DNA of 64,000 nt, taken from Laburnicola sp. R22_1 (Eukaryota; Ascomycota; Dothideomycetes; Pleosporales; Didymosphaeriaceae). Numbering within the stretch: the first letter of the stretch is position 1; every line of letters begins with the position of its first letter. The stretch spans positions 1,178,001 to 1,242,000 of the forward strand of contig JACONQ010000008.1 in the NCBI GenBank assembly GCA_014281115.1, written 5' to 3'. The notes under the pieces were generated by a model that saw nothing but the letters and a program-made list of their open reading frames with translations, ran no database searches and had not been told where the DNA came from. This document shows, piece by piece, positions 24,577-36,227 of the stretch. Both the position numbers and the translations under genes were made by a program.

Positions 24577-26780
24577 CATATTCTATTAGTAGCCCGGACA
24601 GATTAGTCCGCCAGATAGTTTTTCTTAGCAACTTCGAGGTCCCTTATAACTTATTATAGAACACTACCAACGTTACTTTATAGTAACTTATAATAATCTA
24701 CTATAACTTATAATATACTAATTTACTATTTAATTTACTTTTTATGTTATGCAGCCTCTTTACGCGGCTATAGCAGCCGCGCAAAGCTAAGGAGTATTTC
24801 TTAGCAGTATAAACTTATAACAAGACTCCCTATAATATATAATATATTATCTACTATACTATATATAGGTAATATATAGTATACTTATTATAATTTATAG
24901 TAAAGTATACTATATCTTACGTAGTACTTTATCTAATTTTTAGTTACTAAGTGCATACTATTATAAAATAAAGTTAACCTGTTATTTTTAGCCTTATAGT
25001 AACCTATAATAAAATTACTCTAATTTACTATTAACACTATCTAAAAATAAGCTACTAAGGATAATATCTAACTCCTTCTCTATCTCTTTATCTATCTAAT
25101 AGATCCTTGCGTTATGCCTAGACTCTTTGCACCTTCTATAGCGGCGTTATATTAAGGAACCTACCTCTTCCTTACTACTACCTCGCGCCCTTTTTAATAA
25201 CTTTACTCTAATAGAAGGGCTTTCTACTCCTAAATCTACTCTCTAAGTAAAGCCTAGCGTTCTACCTTTCTAAATGCGCTTTCTTTTACGTGTTTTTTAC
25301 TTTATTAGAATCTTAATTTACTCCTTAAGTTTCTTAATATAGGTCTTTTAAAGTACACTATAGTAAAGCATAAGTTTAGTACCTTTTATAAGCTATAAGT
25401 AGCTTAATTTAATATTAAGTAAAAACTAAATAAAAGAGTTGCGTATAAGCTTTAACTAGAATCTAAACTTAAGGGTATTACTTAGGGTTCTGGCTTGCTA
25501 TAGTGTATCTAGTAGGGTACCCTAAGGTGGAGTATAAATACGCATATTAAGGCGATCTACTACTACTAATATATTTAAAGGAATAAGCCTAAAGGCCTTA
25601 AAAGCTTTTTTATAGTTTTCTAGTGTAAACACATTAAAAAACGTATTGCGAAAGGCTAGTAGAAAGCCCTTTTTATTAATATAAAAGACGCGTTAGCGCG
25701 CTAAGTCCTATACGCACTAGAAGTACTTTAGCTTTAGTAGCACAAAATAGACTATATTAAGCGGCTAGAGGATATAAGATAAGTGCGCTAGTATATAAAG
25801 TATTAGAATCTTTTATTCTAGACAATAATCCTTAAAATCCTAGGAGTAGTAGCTCTTATAGCTATCTAGAATAAGTAACCTCTATAACTCTACTATACGC
25901 GGTCTTGTATACGCGTTAAAGTACTTTAACTACATAACTCTAAGCTTATTATTAGTCTAGCTAGTCTTAGAGACTAAGAGCTTCTAATTACAGGGGATAC
26001 TAGTCTCTTTATACTACGCTAAGATATAGACTTGCCCTTTATAGATAATAAATGGCAGAGTAGTATACCTAGTAGCGCAAATACTCTAAATTACTATAAC
26101 CTACTTACAGTTATCTAGCTAAATAAGCGTAGGTTAAGAACGTCTTTCTAAACTAGTTATAACCTTTATTAAGCTAATAACCCCTATCTAGAAGCCTATC
26201 TTATTAAAGTTATAAATATCTTTATCCTATACTCTATACTTAGCTTTTGTGTCCTTTACTAGCTAAAACCACGCGTTTATAATCTCTAGGTCTTCCTATT
26301 ATATTCTTTATTAGTCCTTCGCTTAATTAAAAGCTATTTTAAGCTTAGGTATACGCTTTACAAAGTACTAAGCCTAGTATTATCCTATAGGGTCTCTATA
26401 CTACGCAGCTAGCAGTTTGTTAGCTATATTTTCTACCTTATCTAGCTAGAGTACAAATCCTCGCAAATCTAGGTTGAGGATATACTATATAAGCGTCTAC
26501 TCTTTAGTTGCGATAAGCTTTGCCATACCTAATTATATATCTACTTAGGCGGTAATTCTGTTAATTTAATTACTTAGTATAGACTTTAGAATATTATATA
26601 CTATAGCAGTGCGTCGTAGGCTTAAAATTTACTTATTCTAATAGGCGTAAAGGGCAAGCTTAATTCTACCTTCTTAATTAGATAATAACGCGTTGTGTTA
26701 TTAAGACATTATAATTTATAGTAAAGCGTTGTGGTCTTAGCAAAAATTATCCGGGCTACTAATAGAATATGTTAATAAAT
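24577..26780 (-). mobile_element. Pogo-like DNA transposon relic
   Basis: The ends carry inverted copies of ACATATTCTATTAGTAGCCC (24578 and, inverted, near 26755-26775). Size is about 2.2 kb. On the minus strand near 25855-25880 the frame reads LLILDSYKSY, matching the second catalytic Asp motif of pogo/DDE_1 transposases after RIP (GHGSH to SYKSY). No open frame survives. The left inner end has about 16 extra bases compared with the right (after GCCCGGA). Confidence 0.65.
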
Positions 26781-26799
26781 AGTATAATAATTACTAGCT

Positions 26800-28203
26800 T
26801 GTAGTTTTATAGTAGGCCTTTTAAAAGTTTTTAAAATATCTCTAATAAAAATTAAATAATTCTATTCTTTGTTACTAATATAACAAGTATCTATATTAAT
26901 ATTTTTCTTTTTAGAATTAGTAGATTCACTTAGTTTCTTCAATAATATATTTATTTCTTCTCTAAAATTAATAAATCTATTAAGCATATTATACGTAGAA
27001 AGCCACCTAGTACTATTATCTTAAATTAAAATTTCTATACTATTTTTATTAGGATTTCTCTCTTTTACTATATATTTAAAGTTATTTTATAAAAGGTGAT
27101 TATATCTAATAGCATTAATAATACTTTTTATAGTATTAGGCAATATATTAATAGTTATATAGAAACTTCCTAAATTAGGATTTCTATTTCTTAAATTATT
27201 TATAGTATTATTAGAAGTAAAAAAGTATAAAATAAAAAGGTATTCCTAGTTATATTTAAAATATGTGCTATATATTTAGTATCTATTATATCTATATTAT
27301 TTTTTTAATTAAAACTTATTATTTCTACTAAGCTATTAATAGGGAGGCATTATTACTAGTAATGGATAATAATTTTTCTTATTTTATACTCTTTTAAAAT
27401 AGTATTTAAAAAATTATATAAAATAGGGCTAGTATAGGCCTCTACACTATTTAAAGTCTTAGATCTTAATAAAAAGTTTTCTAGTTTAAAATTATTATTA
27501 TAATAATGTATAGTAATAGCTAAAAAGTCTATATTATTACTAAAATTCTCAGTGTCTAACATAATAGAAAATCTACTATTATTATTATTTAATAAAAGTT
27601 TAGTATACTTAGCTTTCTCTTTATATAATATATCTATATTCTCTTTTAAAGTACGTCTACTAATAGTAGATAAATTATCTTCTAAATATTTCAATAAATT
27701 ATTAAAACTATTACTTTCTACTAAACTAAAAGATAAATTATTACTAATTATAAAGTGTAATAAAAATCTTCTATAGTCTTTGCTACTAAATAATACAAAA
27801 CTAGGTCTTTTATTTAAAAGATTAGTACTAGTAGATAAATTACTAGAAAAACTACTTTCTTCTAAATTAGAACTAGTTTCTCTACTATTTCCTATACTAT
27901 TATTTAATACTTAGGAAGAGAAACATCGCAGACCTTTTAGTATACGGTACAATTATTTAATAATAATCTAGGATGTTTCTTTTTGTAGTGTCTTTTAAAA
28001 TTACTAGTATTAATAGGCTAACTAGATTTAGTATTATAAATATAATTATTACAATTTATTAAAATTCTTTTACTATCTCCTTCTTTAATAGGTACTAACT
28101 CTCTAGTAAATAGTCTATTCTTAAATAACTTATTACTATCTTCTAAAGAAGGTAAAGTAAAATTAGGAGAATTAATAGATACGTTTTTACTAATATTATC
28201 CAT
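26800..28203 (-). pseudogene. hAT-family transposase relic
   Basis: The minus strand starts with an ATG at 28203 (MDNISKNVSINS), then reads through stops to a BED-type zinc-finger remnant (NFKRHYKKKHP, near 27965-28010). Further on (27694-27356) a surviving 112-residue frame contains FSIMLDTENFSNNIDFLAIT and YYNNNFKLENFLL. These correspond to the conserved DxWTS...FLAITAHY...WKL...LL core of hAT transposases, with Trp lost as expected from RIP. The reading frame is destroyed elsewhere. Terminal repeats were not identified. Confidence 0.7.
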
Positions 28204-28296
28204 ATTAATTATTATATAACAATAGATAAGTTATTAAAGTATATAAATAAAAGTAAATTAGTTTTAAAGCTAAACGTATAAAGAATAACTATAAAA

Positions 28297-28595
28297 GGTA
28301 ACTTATAAAAAGTAACTTATAAAAAGTAACTTATAAAAAGTAACTTATAAAAAGTAACTTATAAAAAGTAACTTATAAAAAGTAACTTATAAAAAGTAAC
28401 TTATAAAAAATAACTTATAAAAAGTAACTTATAAAGTATAACTTATAAAAGGTAACTTATAAAGTATAACTATAAAAAGTAACTTATAAAGTATAACTTA
28501 TAAAAAGTAACTTATAAAGTATAATTTATAAAAAATAACTTATAAAGAATAACTTATAAAGTAAAGCTAAAGAATAACTTCTAAAATATAACTTA
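28297..28595. repeat. 14-bp tandem array (AAAAAGTAACTTAT)
   Basis: About twenty copies of a 14-bp unit, very regular from 28305 to 28420 and more variable after. Variants include units with GTATAACTTATAA. The array lies just upstream of the hAT relic start. Confidence 0.9.
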
Positions 28596-28759
28596 TAAAA
28601 ACTACCTTATAAAATAGTTATAGTAGTAGAAAGTTTATGATATAAAGTAGTAAATATAACGCTTTAAATATATAAAGTAAAAGATATAAAAGTATTATAA
28701 AAAGCAACTTATAATAGATAGTAAAAGAAAGAGAAGTACTCTTTATATATTCTTCTTCT

Positions 28760-29240
28760 TATATTACTAATCTATATTAATAATATAAAGTTTCTAGAAT
28801 AGTCTATAGTATTCTAGAGAATTCTATTAGTAATTAGATATTACTAATTCTTAGTAATAGACTTATAATTACTAATAGAATCTTCTAGAACTAAGTAGAA
28901 ACTTTAAGAAACTTCTAGAACTTTCTTAATTACTAAACTATATTAGTAATAATAAATTCCTAAAATAGTCTATTAGATTCTAGAAAGGTCTATTAGTAAT
29001 AAGCTTATAATTACTAATAGAATTATCTAGAACTAAGTAGTAACTTTAAGAAACTTCTAGAACTTTCTTAATTACTAATCTATATTATTAATTATAAATT
29101 TCTAGAATAGTCTATTTAAATCTAAAAGTTCTATTAGTAATTAAATATTACTAAGTATTAGTAATAAGCTTATAATTACTAATAGAATCTTCTAGAACTA
29201 GCTAGAAGGTTCTAGAGTTTTTAGATTATTAATCTATATT
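28760..29240. repeat. Three ~150-bp AT-rich repeat units
   Basis: Three consecutive, imperfect copies of a ~140-180-bp unit. Each contains TCTAGAATAGTCTAT-like sequence, a palindromic TAGTAATAAGCTTATAATTA core, and CTTCTAGAACT, followed by a TTACTAATCTATATTA boundary. Many internal short inverted repeats based on TCTAGA occur. Confidence 0.7.
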
Positions 29241-29567
29241 AATAATATACTATATTTATAATCTATTCTAGTATATTTTTAAAACTTCTATATTAGTAAT
29301 AGAAGTTTAGATTTATAAGCTTAGAATATTCTAGAATAAGTAGTATATCTATATAAGAACTTTTTCTTCTCTTATTCTTTTCTTAACTTTTAAGTTAATA
29401 ACTACTTTATTTATTATAACTACTATTATTACTCCTACTACTATTACTACTATTATTATTAAGTCTTTATTAAAATGCCTACTTTATCTAAGCCTTACTC
29501 TATTAGTATTACTATTAATAATAGTACTATAGTAAAGTCTACTAAGTTAGACTCTACTATTAAGACT

Positions 29568-31256
29568 ATGGTTTTTTTGCGACTAAGAGGTTTCTAATAA
29601 AAATATTACAATAATAGTAGTTATTCCTCCTGCTGTTGTTAACACAGAAAAGCGTTTTAAGATAGTGTTAATAAAAAGAGGTTTTATTAAGGTAATAATT
29701 AATAACTATAAGAGCTTAAATACTAAAAATGGCTCTATTATAATAAAGTATCTTAATACTCTAAGGATTATTTATTAATTAAACAAGACTTAAGTATTAT
29801 AATAATACTGGATATAATTCTACTCTAGGTAAGTTTATATTTTCTTCTCCTTTTTTAAACTTTATTACTAACTATTAATAGGTCTATTAAGAAATAGTAA
29901 AATAGATCTAGAGTACTTATTTATTATAGAGGATTTCGTCGCATTGTTTATTTAGTGTCGATTACTCTTTTTAACCCCATTTTTTTGATTTGAGCCTGCG
30001 TAGGTTAGGATAGAAAGGCCGCTCTAGTCTAGCGCCTAAAAATATAGTCTACTAGTCTCCGCTAATATAATAATAGTTTATAAGAATAGTTTATAAACTA
30101 TGCACTTACTCTACTATTTATAAGTACTCTAACACTATTAATTTACTTAAAGCGTGTATAGCAAACTAAGCTCTATTACTACTATTATTAACTACCTTCG
30201 GTATAAGGGGCCGATTTGCACGTGCTAACGAATAGTTCCTAATTTATCTCGCTGCTTTACCTTTTTTAATGCGTTTTTAGTACACCTATAGCTTTTCTTT
30301 ATAGCGTTGTACTGTATACTAAAAGATCTGTAATGTTTCTCTTCCTAATTACTATTATTAGCAACTGCGCTGTATTTGCGCGCCGCTTATACAACACACT
30401 TATATATTACGCTTATCTAACGCTATAATAACTATGAGAATCTAACGTATCTACGCAATACTCTCCTCCCCTAGTAACTTATTAATAAATATCTTCTTCT
30501 TTTTCCTCTTAATTCTACCTTCTATTACTGCCTTTCTAACTAGCAGCAATGCAAAAAACTATAGTAAGAACTTTACTTTACGCCTCTAGTTACTAATCTA
30601 TTACTAGCCTAACTAGTATACTAGAACTACCTTATATAGAGTAAAGTATACCTTTTACTTTCTATTAATAATCTTCTAGATAGAATAGTACTTTAGTATA
30701 GACCTAGTGTTTTTAGACAGATAAATTAGAGCGTACTTTTAGGCAGTATTAGTATTAGTAGCAGTATTAGCACTAAGGCCTAGAAAAATAGTAGGTAATA
30801 GAATAATAGTAGTAGAAGTCTTAAGATTAACTTTAATATAAAGATAGAGCGTTAGTATACCTATAGTGTATAAATTTCTAGTATATATCTTATAAGTAGC
30901 ATAAACCTACTATTATAGCTATTACTTCTAGTAATATTTTTAGAAATAATAATAAAAGAAATAATAGTTGTAGCGTTATACAAGTTATAGCGCTAGCGCT
31001 ATTATTTTATCTTTCCTTTCTAACTCTAAACTAGTATAGTAATATAGCCTTACCTATAGTTTTGTATATAGATTTTTTTTAGTTAAAGTAAGCGTGCTAA
31101 GCTTACTTAGTAAGCTTATAACGCGCTAACTCTTTTTATTAACACTATCTTAAAACGCTTTTCTATATATATAATAGTAGAAGAAATATCTACTATTATT
31201 GTAATATTTTTATTAGAAACCTCTTAGTCGCAAAAAAAAAAACTATAGAGGATTTA
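29568..31256. mobile_element. Element of ~1.7 kb with ~125-bp inverted ends
   Basis: The two ends are inverted copies of one sequence. Right to left it reads CTATAG, a T-run, GCGACTAAGAGGTTTCTAAT, ATTACAATAATAGTAG, then AAAAGCGTTTTAAGATAGTG and TTAATAAAAAGAG. The interior is AT-rich with no recognisable coding. A third, undegenerated copy of the end sequence is the 116-bp insertion at 50679. It may be a transposon with long inverted repeats or two opposed retroposon copies. Confidence 0.6.
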
Positions 31257-31324
31257 TTTTACTTATGGGAGCCTCCGCGCCAAGACTCGCTTAGCGAGTT
31301 TAAACGCGCTTTTTTTGTAAGTAC

Positions 31325-31435
31325 CTTTTTACGCTCTTTTTAATTACTAAGTAGAGGGCTCTACTTTGTTTGTTATGTTATTTGGAATAAAAGCCTTTGT
31401 TATTCTACCCCTAGGTAGATAATTTAACAACACAT
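31325..31435 (+). repeat. Dispersed repeat R1, copy 2
   Basis: Second copy of the R1 sequence, with TACGCTCTTTTTAATTACTA, GTTATTTGGAATAAAAGCC and CTACCCCTAGGTAGATAATT. It is immediately preceded by a GC-richer patch (GAGCCTCCGCGCC, CTCGCTTAGCGAG palindrome near 31285). Confidence 0.75.
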
Positions 31436-31575
31436 AGAAGATAATAATAAAGACTTAGAACTTTATAATACGTTTAAAAGTCTTAATACTTATCTTATCT
31501 ATAGAAGTATTCTTTTTAAAGACTATAGTAAGTAACTTCTATAATTATTTATATTTTATACTTATTAAATAGGTA

Positions 31576-31837
31576 CTCTATAGCTAGCTATATAGACATT
31601 AATATCTAATACTCTATACTAGTAAGTGTAGAGGGTGTATAGGATAATTATATAAGGAAAGAAAATAACATAATAGAACTAACTTAGTATTAATTACTTG
31701 TCTCTAGAGAGAGTGCGAATAGAAAGGAGAAGATCCTACGACGCATAGACATTATATAATCCCCACATAATACTATTGTGCAGTAATATTAAAACCTTAA
31801 TACCTTTAAGTGCCCTTGCCTATATAGTATATAGACA
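31576..31837 (-). repeat. LTR, left copy (3' LTR)
   Basis: Matches 40528-40789 in direct orientation. Both contain CTCTATAGCTAGCTATATA, ACTAACTTAGTATTAATT, AAAGGAGAAGATCCTACG and GGTGCCCTTGCCTATATAG-like tracts (this copy AGTGCCC). Differences are mainly C/T and G/A, and this left copy is the more AT-shifted. Confidence 0.85.
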
Positions 31838-33239
31838 CTAGCAACTTTTTATTTTAAGGTTGCTATTAGTAGTTCTCTCTTCCTCTGCACAAACTATCTA
31901 CTTGCTAATATTTACTCTATCTATTTATTATTTCCCTATTTGTATATTTTCTACTTTAGCTAGTTTACTCTAGTTAATAAAAAGATTCTATTAAGTAACT
32001 ATTTGTTATACTTTGCTGCTATTTGTTAAAGGCGCGATTAGGCTTATTAGTAGTAGAGTAGCAGTCTAGCTAATAGCGGTTAAGGGTAAGATTGTGTAGT
32101 TAATAATAAGATTATAGCGATAATATATTATTTATATAGAGTTCTTTTTACTTAGTTTATTCCTTATATAATAGGTAGACCTATTTATTTTATTTATTTA
32201 GGTAGCAATATTAGGCAATTATATAATATTAGATAAGGAGAAGATAAACACTAGTAAGGGGTAGGAATTGCAACTCTAAATAGAAGGGAAAGGCATATAA
32301 GGTGGGCTTTTCTCCCTTTATTCTTCTCTTTTTTATTCTCTACTTTAAATATCTTTCTATATATATCCCTCTTTTCTAGCTCTTTTTTCTTTTTCTTTAT
32401 TAAGCTAATCCCCTATTTTATATAGTGCTAAACTGTGTCTCTTATTATATAATATCTTGTCTTTATATAGTCCTAACTTACTATAGATAATAGCACTTGT
32501 ACTAGCTAGCAACTAAGTTAGCTTTTTTAGCTTTAATCTTATTATATATAATCTTCTAAATAGAAAAATGCGTATTATTATTTTTACTAGTTCTTATACA
32601 AACTATATATTCTTCTAGAATATTTCTATTACTATAAGTTTTCCTATTCCTTATAGGTTTGCTTTTAGATAGATGCTAACTTTTAAAATAGGCTTAGGAA
32701 CTTAATATTGCGCATATGCCTTTATATAATATTAATATTATTCTTCTAGCTAGTATAGACCTATATCTATAGGCTGCTAAGGTTATTTAGCACAAAGGAT
32801 ATTTCTATACGCTATTAGTTTAGTTGCGCAGTTGCCTTAGGGGCACTTTATACGCCTACTACTATAGTAGTATAACTAGGCCTAGGTTCTTTACTAAGTG
32901 CCGCACGCTAGTAGGCTTTTAGGTAAAATTGTGTAGTTCTTATATATAGTAAAGCTATAGTGCTAGGTACAATTATTGCATAGGATAGGGCTAAGGTAAT
33001 AGGGTAGACAATACTAAATATTGCCTATTAATACTAAAATAAAAAAACTCTTCTCTAAATAAATGTGTATTATGTCTCCTCTCTTTTTATACAACTTGTA
33101 GATAGAAAAATATATACTTTTAAGTAATATATATATGCAAAAGAATTAAATAAATATATTGCGCAAAAGAATAAGTAAATAATAAGAAAATAGTCCTATA
33201 TAAAGGCTAAGAAGAGCTTATATAGGCGGGCTTAAGGCA

Positions 33240-33790
33240 ATTTACTAATACTTTAATAGTAATTATTAAGGTGTTACTAGAGATTAAGAACTCTAGAGTC
33301 TAGTTTAGCGCCTTCTTTATATGGGTATTAATAGGGTTGTTCTTCTTATTAATTTATCTAATCTTAGAAATCTTATAGTGCTTATATAATTTATAGAGTA
33401 ATATAATATTAATTATAAGGCGCTTCTTATTTATAGTTTCTAGTTATATAAAGTAGTTATAGAGAGACTTTAAATCGATATAGATAACTATAGGAATTAG
33501 TAGTAGACTAAGCGTGTGTATAATATTCTAAAGAGTTATACTAATAGTAATAGTATTATTAAAGCCTCCTACTATACTATATAGCTCGCTAGTAAAAATA
33601 CTTCTTATTACTCTCTTATACTTAGTTAAATTCTAGTGTATAATATTTGCTAGGATATTAAAGTTGTTACTATTATCTATATAATACTTATTGCCTAAAG
33701 CGATTAGGAATTCTAGCTATAAGCTTAGGTCATTATTATTAGCAAATAAGCTATTAGTAAAGATAAATAGCTTTGTGTAATAGAGATCTA
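33240..33790 (-). pseudogene. Degenerate copia RNase H region
   Basis: Translated on the minus strand through stops, 33790 to 33240 gives FANNNDL, LEFLIALGNKYYIDNSNNFN, IHxNLTKYKRVIRSIFTSEL, VIYIDLKSLYNYF and IRxINKKNNPINTHIKKAL. These correspond to the copia RNase H pattern DASFANN...GFVIALGD...W.S.KCKRVTRS..ASEL...TDSKSLYDCL...RWI.G.DNPAD..TK. Changes such as TDSKSLYDC to IDLKSLYNY fit C-to-T / G-to-A mutation. Confidence 0.75.
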
Positions 33791-34358
33791 ATAGTATAAA
33801 GATAAGACCACACTTACTATTAATCTGCTATTAGATTTGTGCGTTTAATGCCTTAATATATTTATATAAGAGTAATATAGTCTAAGCAGTAATAGATAAA
33901 TTAAATGCAGCTTCTAGTTAGTATATAAATATAATATAGGCGCCTCTTATACGCTGCTCTATATACCTCCAAGTAGTATTCTTATTTTTAGGATTAATTG
34001 TGCAAAGGCCCTTTACTTAACTTTTTTATATAAAAACTATAGTATTATACACAAGCTAAATTCTTTTACTATTAAACTTAATAAGTTAGTTTTTAGTAAG
34101 AATAGTCTTATTTTTTATATAGAAGGCTACTTTCTTTAGCTTTTTTCTTCTCTTTGTGCGAAGTTCTTATTAATAATACTAAAGATATTATCTATCTAAA
34201 GGCTAGTAATTCTAAAGATATGTTTTTCTTTATTAGTAATAAGTAAATATAGATTGTATAATAAAGTCTTTATACTAAGTTTCTCTTTATAGTAGTTATA
34301 GTAGGTCTTAAACTAGTAAAGACCTAATTTAGCTACACCATAAAGTAGTTATATAATA

Positions 34359-36227
34359 ACGTACTTTGCACTCGAGTTAATTATTCTATTAAGTTAATTA
34401 CTTTGCCAAGACCCTACTAAAACGTACTATTAGCAATAGTACAACGCGATGCCTTAACTATATAACAAACCACTAGCGTTAAAAGAAGCGCGTATACAGC
34501 TTATAATCTAGGCTATTAAATAAGACGCGACACTCTCTTAGCGACGCGCTGCAGTCCTCTATAATATCTCTTAAAGTACACTTAGTAACTAACGTGCTAG
34601 AAAGACGTTTAGACGCGACTACACACCTAACAAAATAAGACTTACTATAAGAGAGGAGCAGGTAATTATACAGTATATACTTAACCTAGATGCGCGAGAA
34701 TTTCCGCCCTGGCTTAATGCTATAAAAGATATGGCCGATTCTTTACTGGCTGCACGCCACTACGAGCTAGTTGGCTAGAGGTGGCCTTATAACTTTGTTA
34801 AGCGCTAGCTAAAGCTTTAAGTTAAGTTTAATTAAAAGTACGACTATAAGAAAGCCCTCTAGGAGGATCCTAAGGTGATATAAGACTAGTTCTGGCTTGT
34901 GAAGAATATAAAGACCAAGTATAGTATCCTAAATAAGGACATCTATAATTTTGACGAGTCTGGCTTTATAATAGGCATAATATTCACTAGAGCGGTAGTT
35001 ATAGGCTCTAAGCGTTAAGGATAGCTAAAGTAGGTACAGCAGGGCAATAGGGAGTAGACAATAGTTATCTAAGGCATTAACGTAATAGGGTGGTGGATTC
35101 TACTCTTTATTATCTTTGAGGGTAAGCACCACCTCTTTGCCTAGTATAAGAAGAAGGATCTACCTTATAATTGGGTTATTACAGTCTCTAAGAACAGCTA
35201 GATAATAAATAAGCTTAGTTTGTAATAGCTAAAGCACTTTAATAAGTATACAAAGAGGCGTACTACTAGTAGAGCACATTTGCTTATTATTAATAGCTAC
35301 GAAAGTTATAACTCGCTTAAATTTTAGGATTACTATAAAAAGAATAATATTATTACTCTCTGTATGCCTCTATATTTATCGCACCTCTTACAGCCACTTA
35401 ATATAGGTTGTTTTGCGCTATTAAAGAAGGCGTATAGACGCTAAGCTAAGAATCTAATGCGCAACCACATTACGCACATTACTAAAATTAAGTTTCTACC
35501 TTACTTTATTACTACTTTTAAGGCTTTAATTACTAAAAGTAATATTAAAGGAGGCTTTTAAGATGCTGGCCTAGTGCCCCACAACCTAGAAGTTATAATA
35601 TCGCAGCTTAACGTCTGCCTACGTACCTCTACTTTATACTATTCGCGATAGTATATAGAAGTCGCAAACTCCGCAAAATAGTACAGAACTTAGGTTGCAA
35701 TCGACGCTAGTTAAGTAGAGGATTTAAAGGCATATAGATAGTTCCCTAACTTATATAGTTAAGGCGGTGGAAAAGCTCGTCAAAGGCGCTAAGCTAATAG
35801 GGCATTCTTTGGTGTTAATAACCAAACGCAACGCCGAACTTTAAGCTGCTAATAAGGCTGCCACGCAACATAAATTATATAAAAGAAAGCGAGTACAGCG
35901 TAAAGGAGTCCTTATAGCTAAAGAGGGCCAGCTGCTGACCACTCTAAAGGAGTTTGGGGCGCGTAGTAATGGGCAAAAGGCAAAGAAGAGGGTGCGCGCT
36001 AATAGAGGCGAATCTGCTTAATAGCGCTGTGGACGCTGCGGCAAGCCCAGGCATAATAAAACAACCTGTAGGTAGCCTATAGAAGTAGATTCTAAATAGA
36101 TTGGCCTATTTAGACTATTAAAAATAGTTTGTGTTGACTCTATACTATCGTGAATAGTATAGAACTTAGTGGGGTCTTGGCAAAGTGATTAACTTAATAA
36201 AATAATCGACTCGAGTGCAAAGTACAT
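34359..36227 (+). mobile_element. Fot/pogo-type DDE transposon (1.87 kb) nested in the copia element
   Basis: Inverted ends ACGTACTTTGCACTCGAGT at 34359 and its inverse ending at 36227 (ATGTACTTTGCACTCGAGT) extend about 62 bp to CTTTGCCAAGACCC(T/C)ACTAA. TA flanks both ends (34357-34358 and 36228-36229). The element interrupts the copia polyprotein just before its RNase H. It is less AT-shifted than its host element. In size and repeat length it is reminiscent of the Molly-type element described from Parastagonospora; this is from memory and unverified. Confidence 0.9.
34449..36099 (+). pseudogene. Transposase of the nested 1.87-kb element, inactivated
   Basis: From an ATG at 34449 the plus strand reads, through RIP-type stops, LALKEARIQLII, DATLS, RRAAVLYNIS, STLSN (helix-turn-helix), REEQVIIQYILNLDAREFPP, then the DDE domain with IYNFDESGFIIG, GWWILLFIIFEGKHH, LLIINSYESYNSLKF and MPLYLSHLLQPLNIGCF, and a C-terminal zinc knuckle (RCGRCGKPRHNKTTC). 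About 550 codons. Many stops are TAG where Gln or Trp is expected. The zinc knuckle reads in a different frame from the ATG, so at least one indel is present. Confidence 0.85.

Noticed and set aside
27356..27694. Apparent independent 112-residue gene in the AT-rich block
   Set aside because: Its content matches the core of hAT transposases and stops flank it on both sides in the same frame, so it is a surviving piece of a pseudogene.
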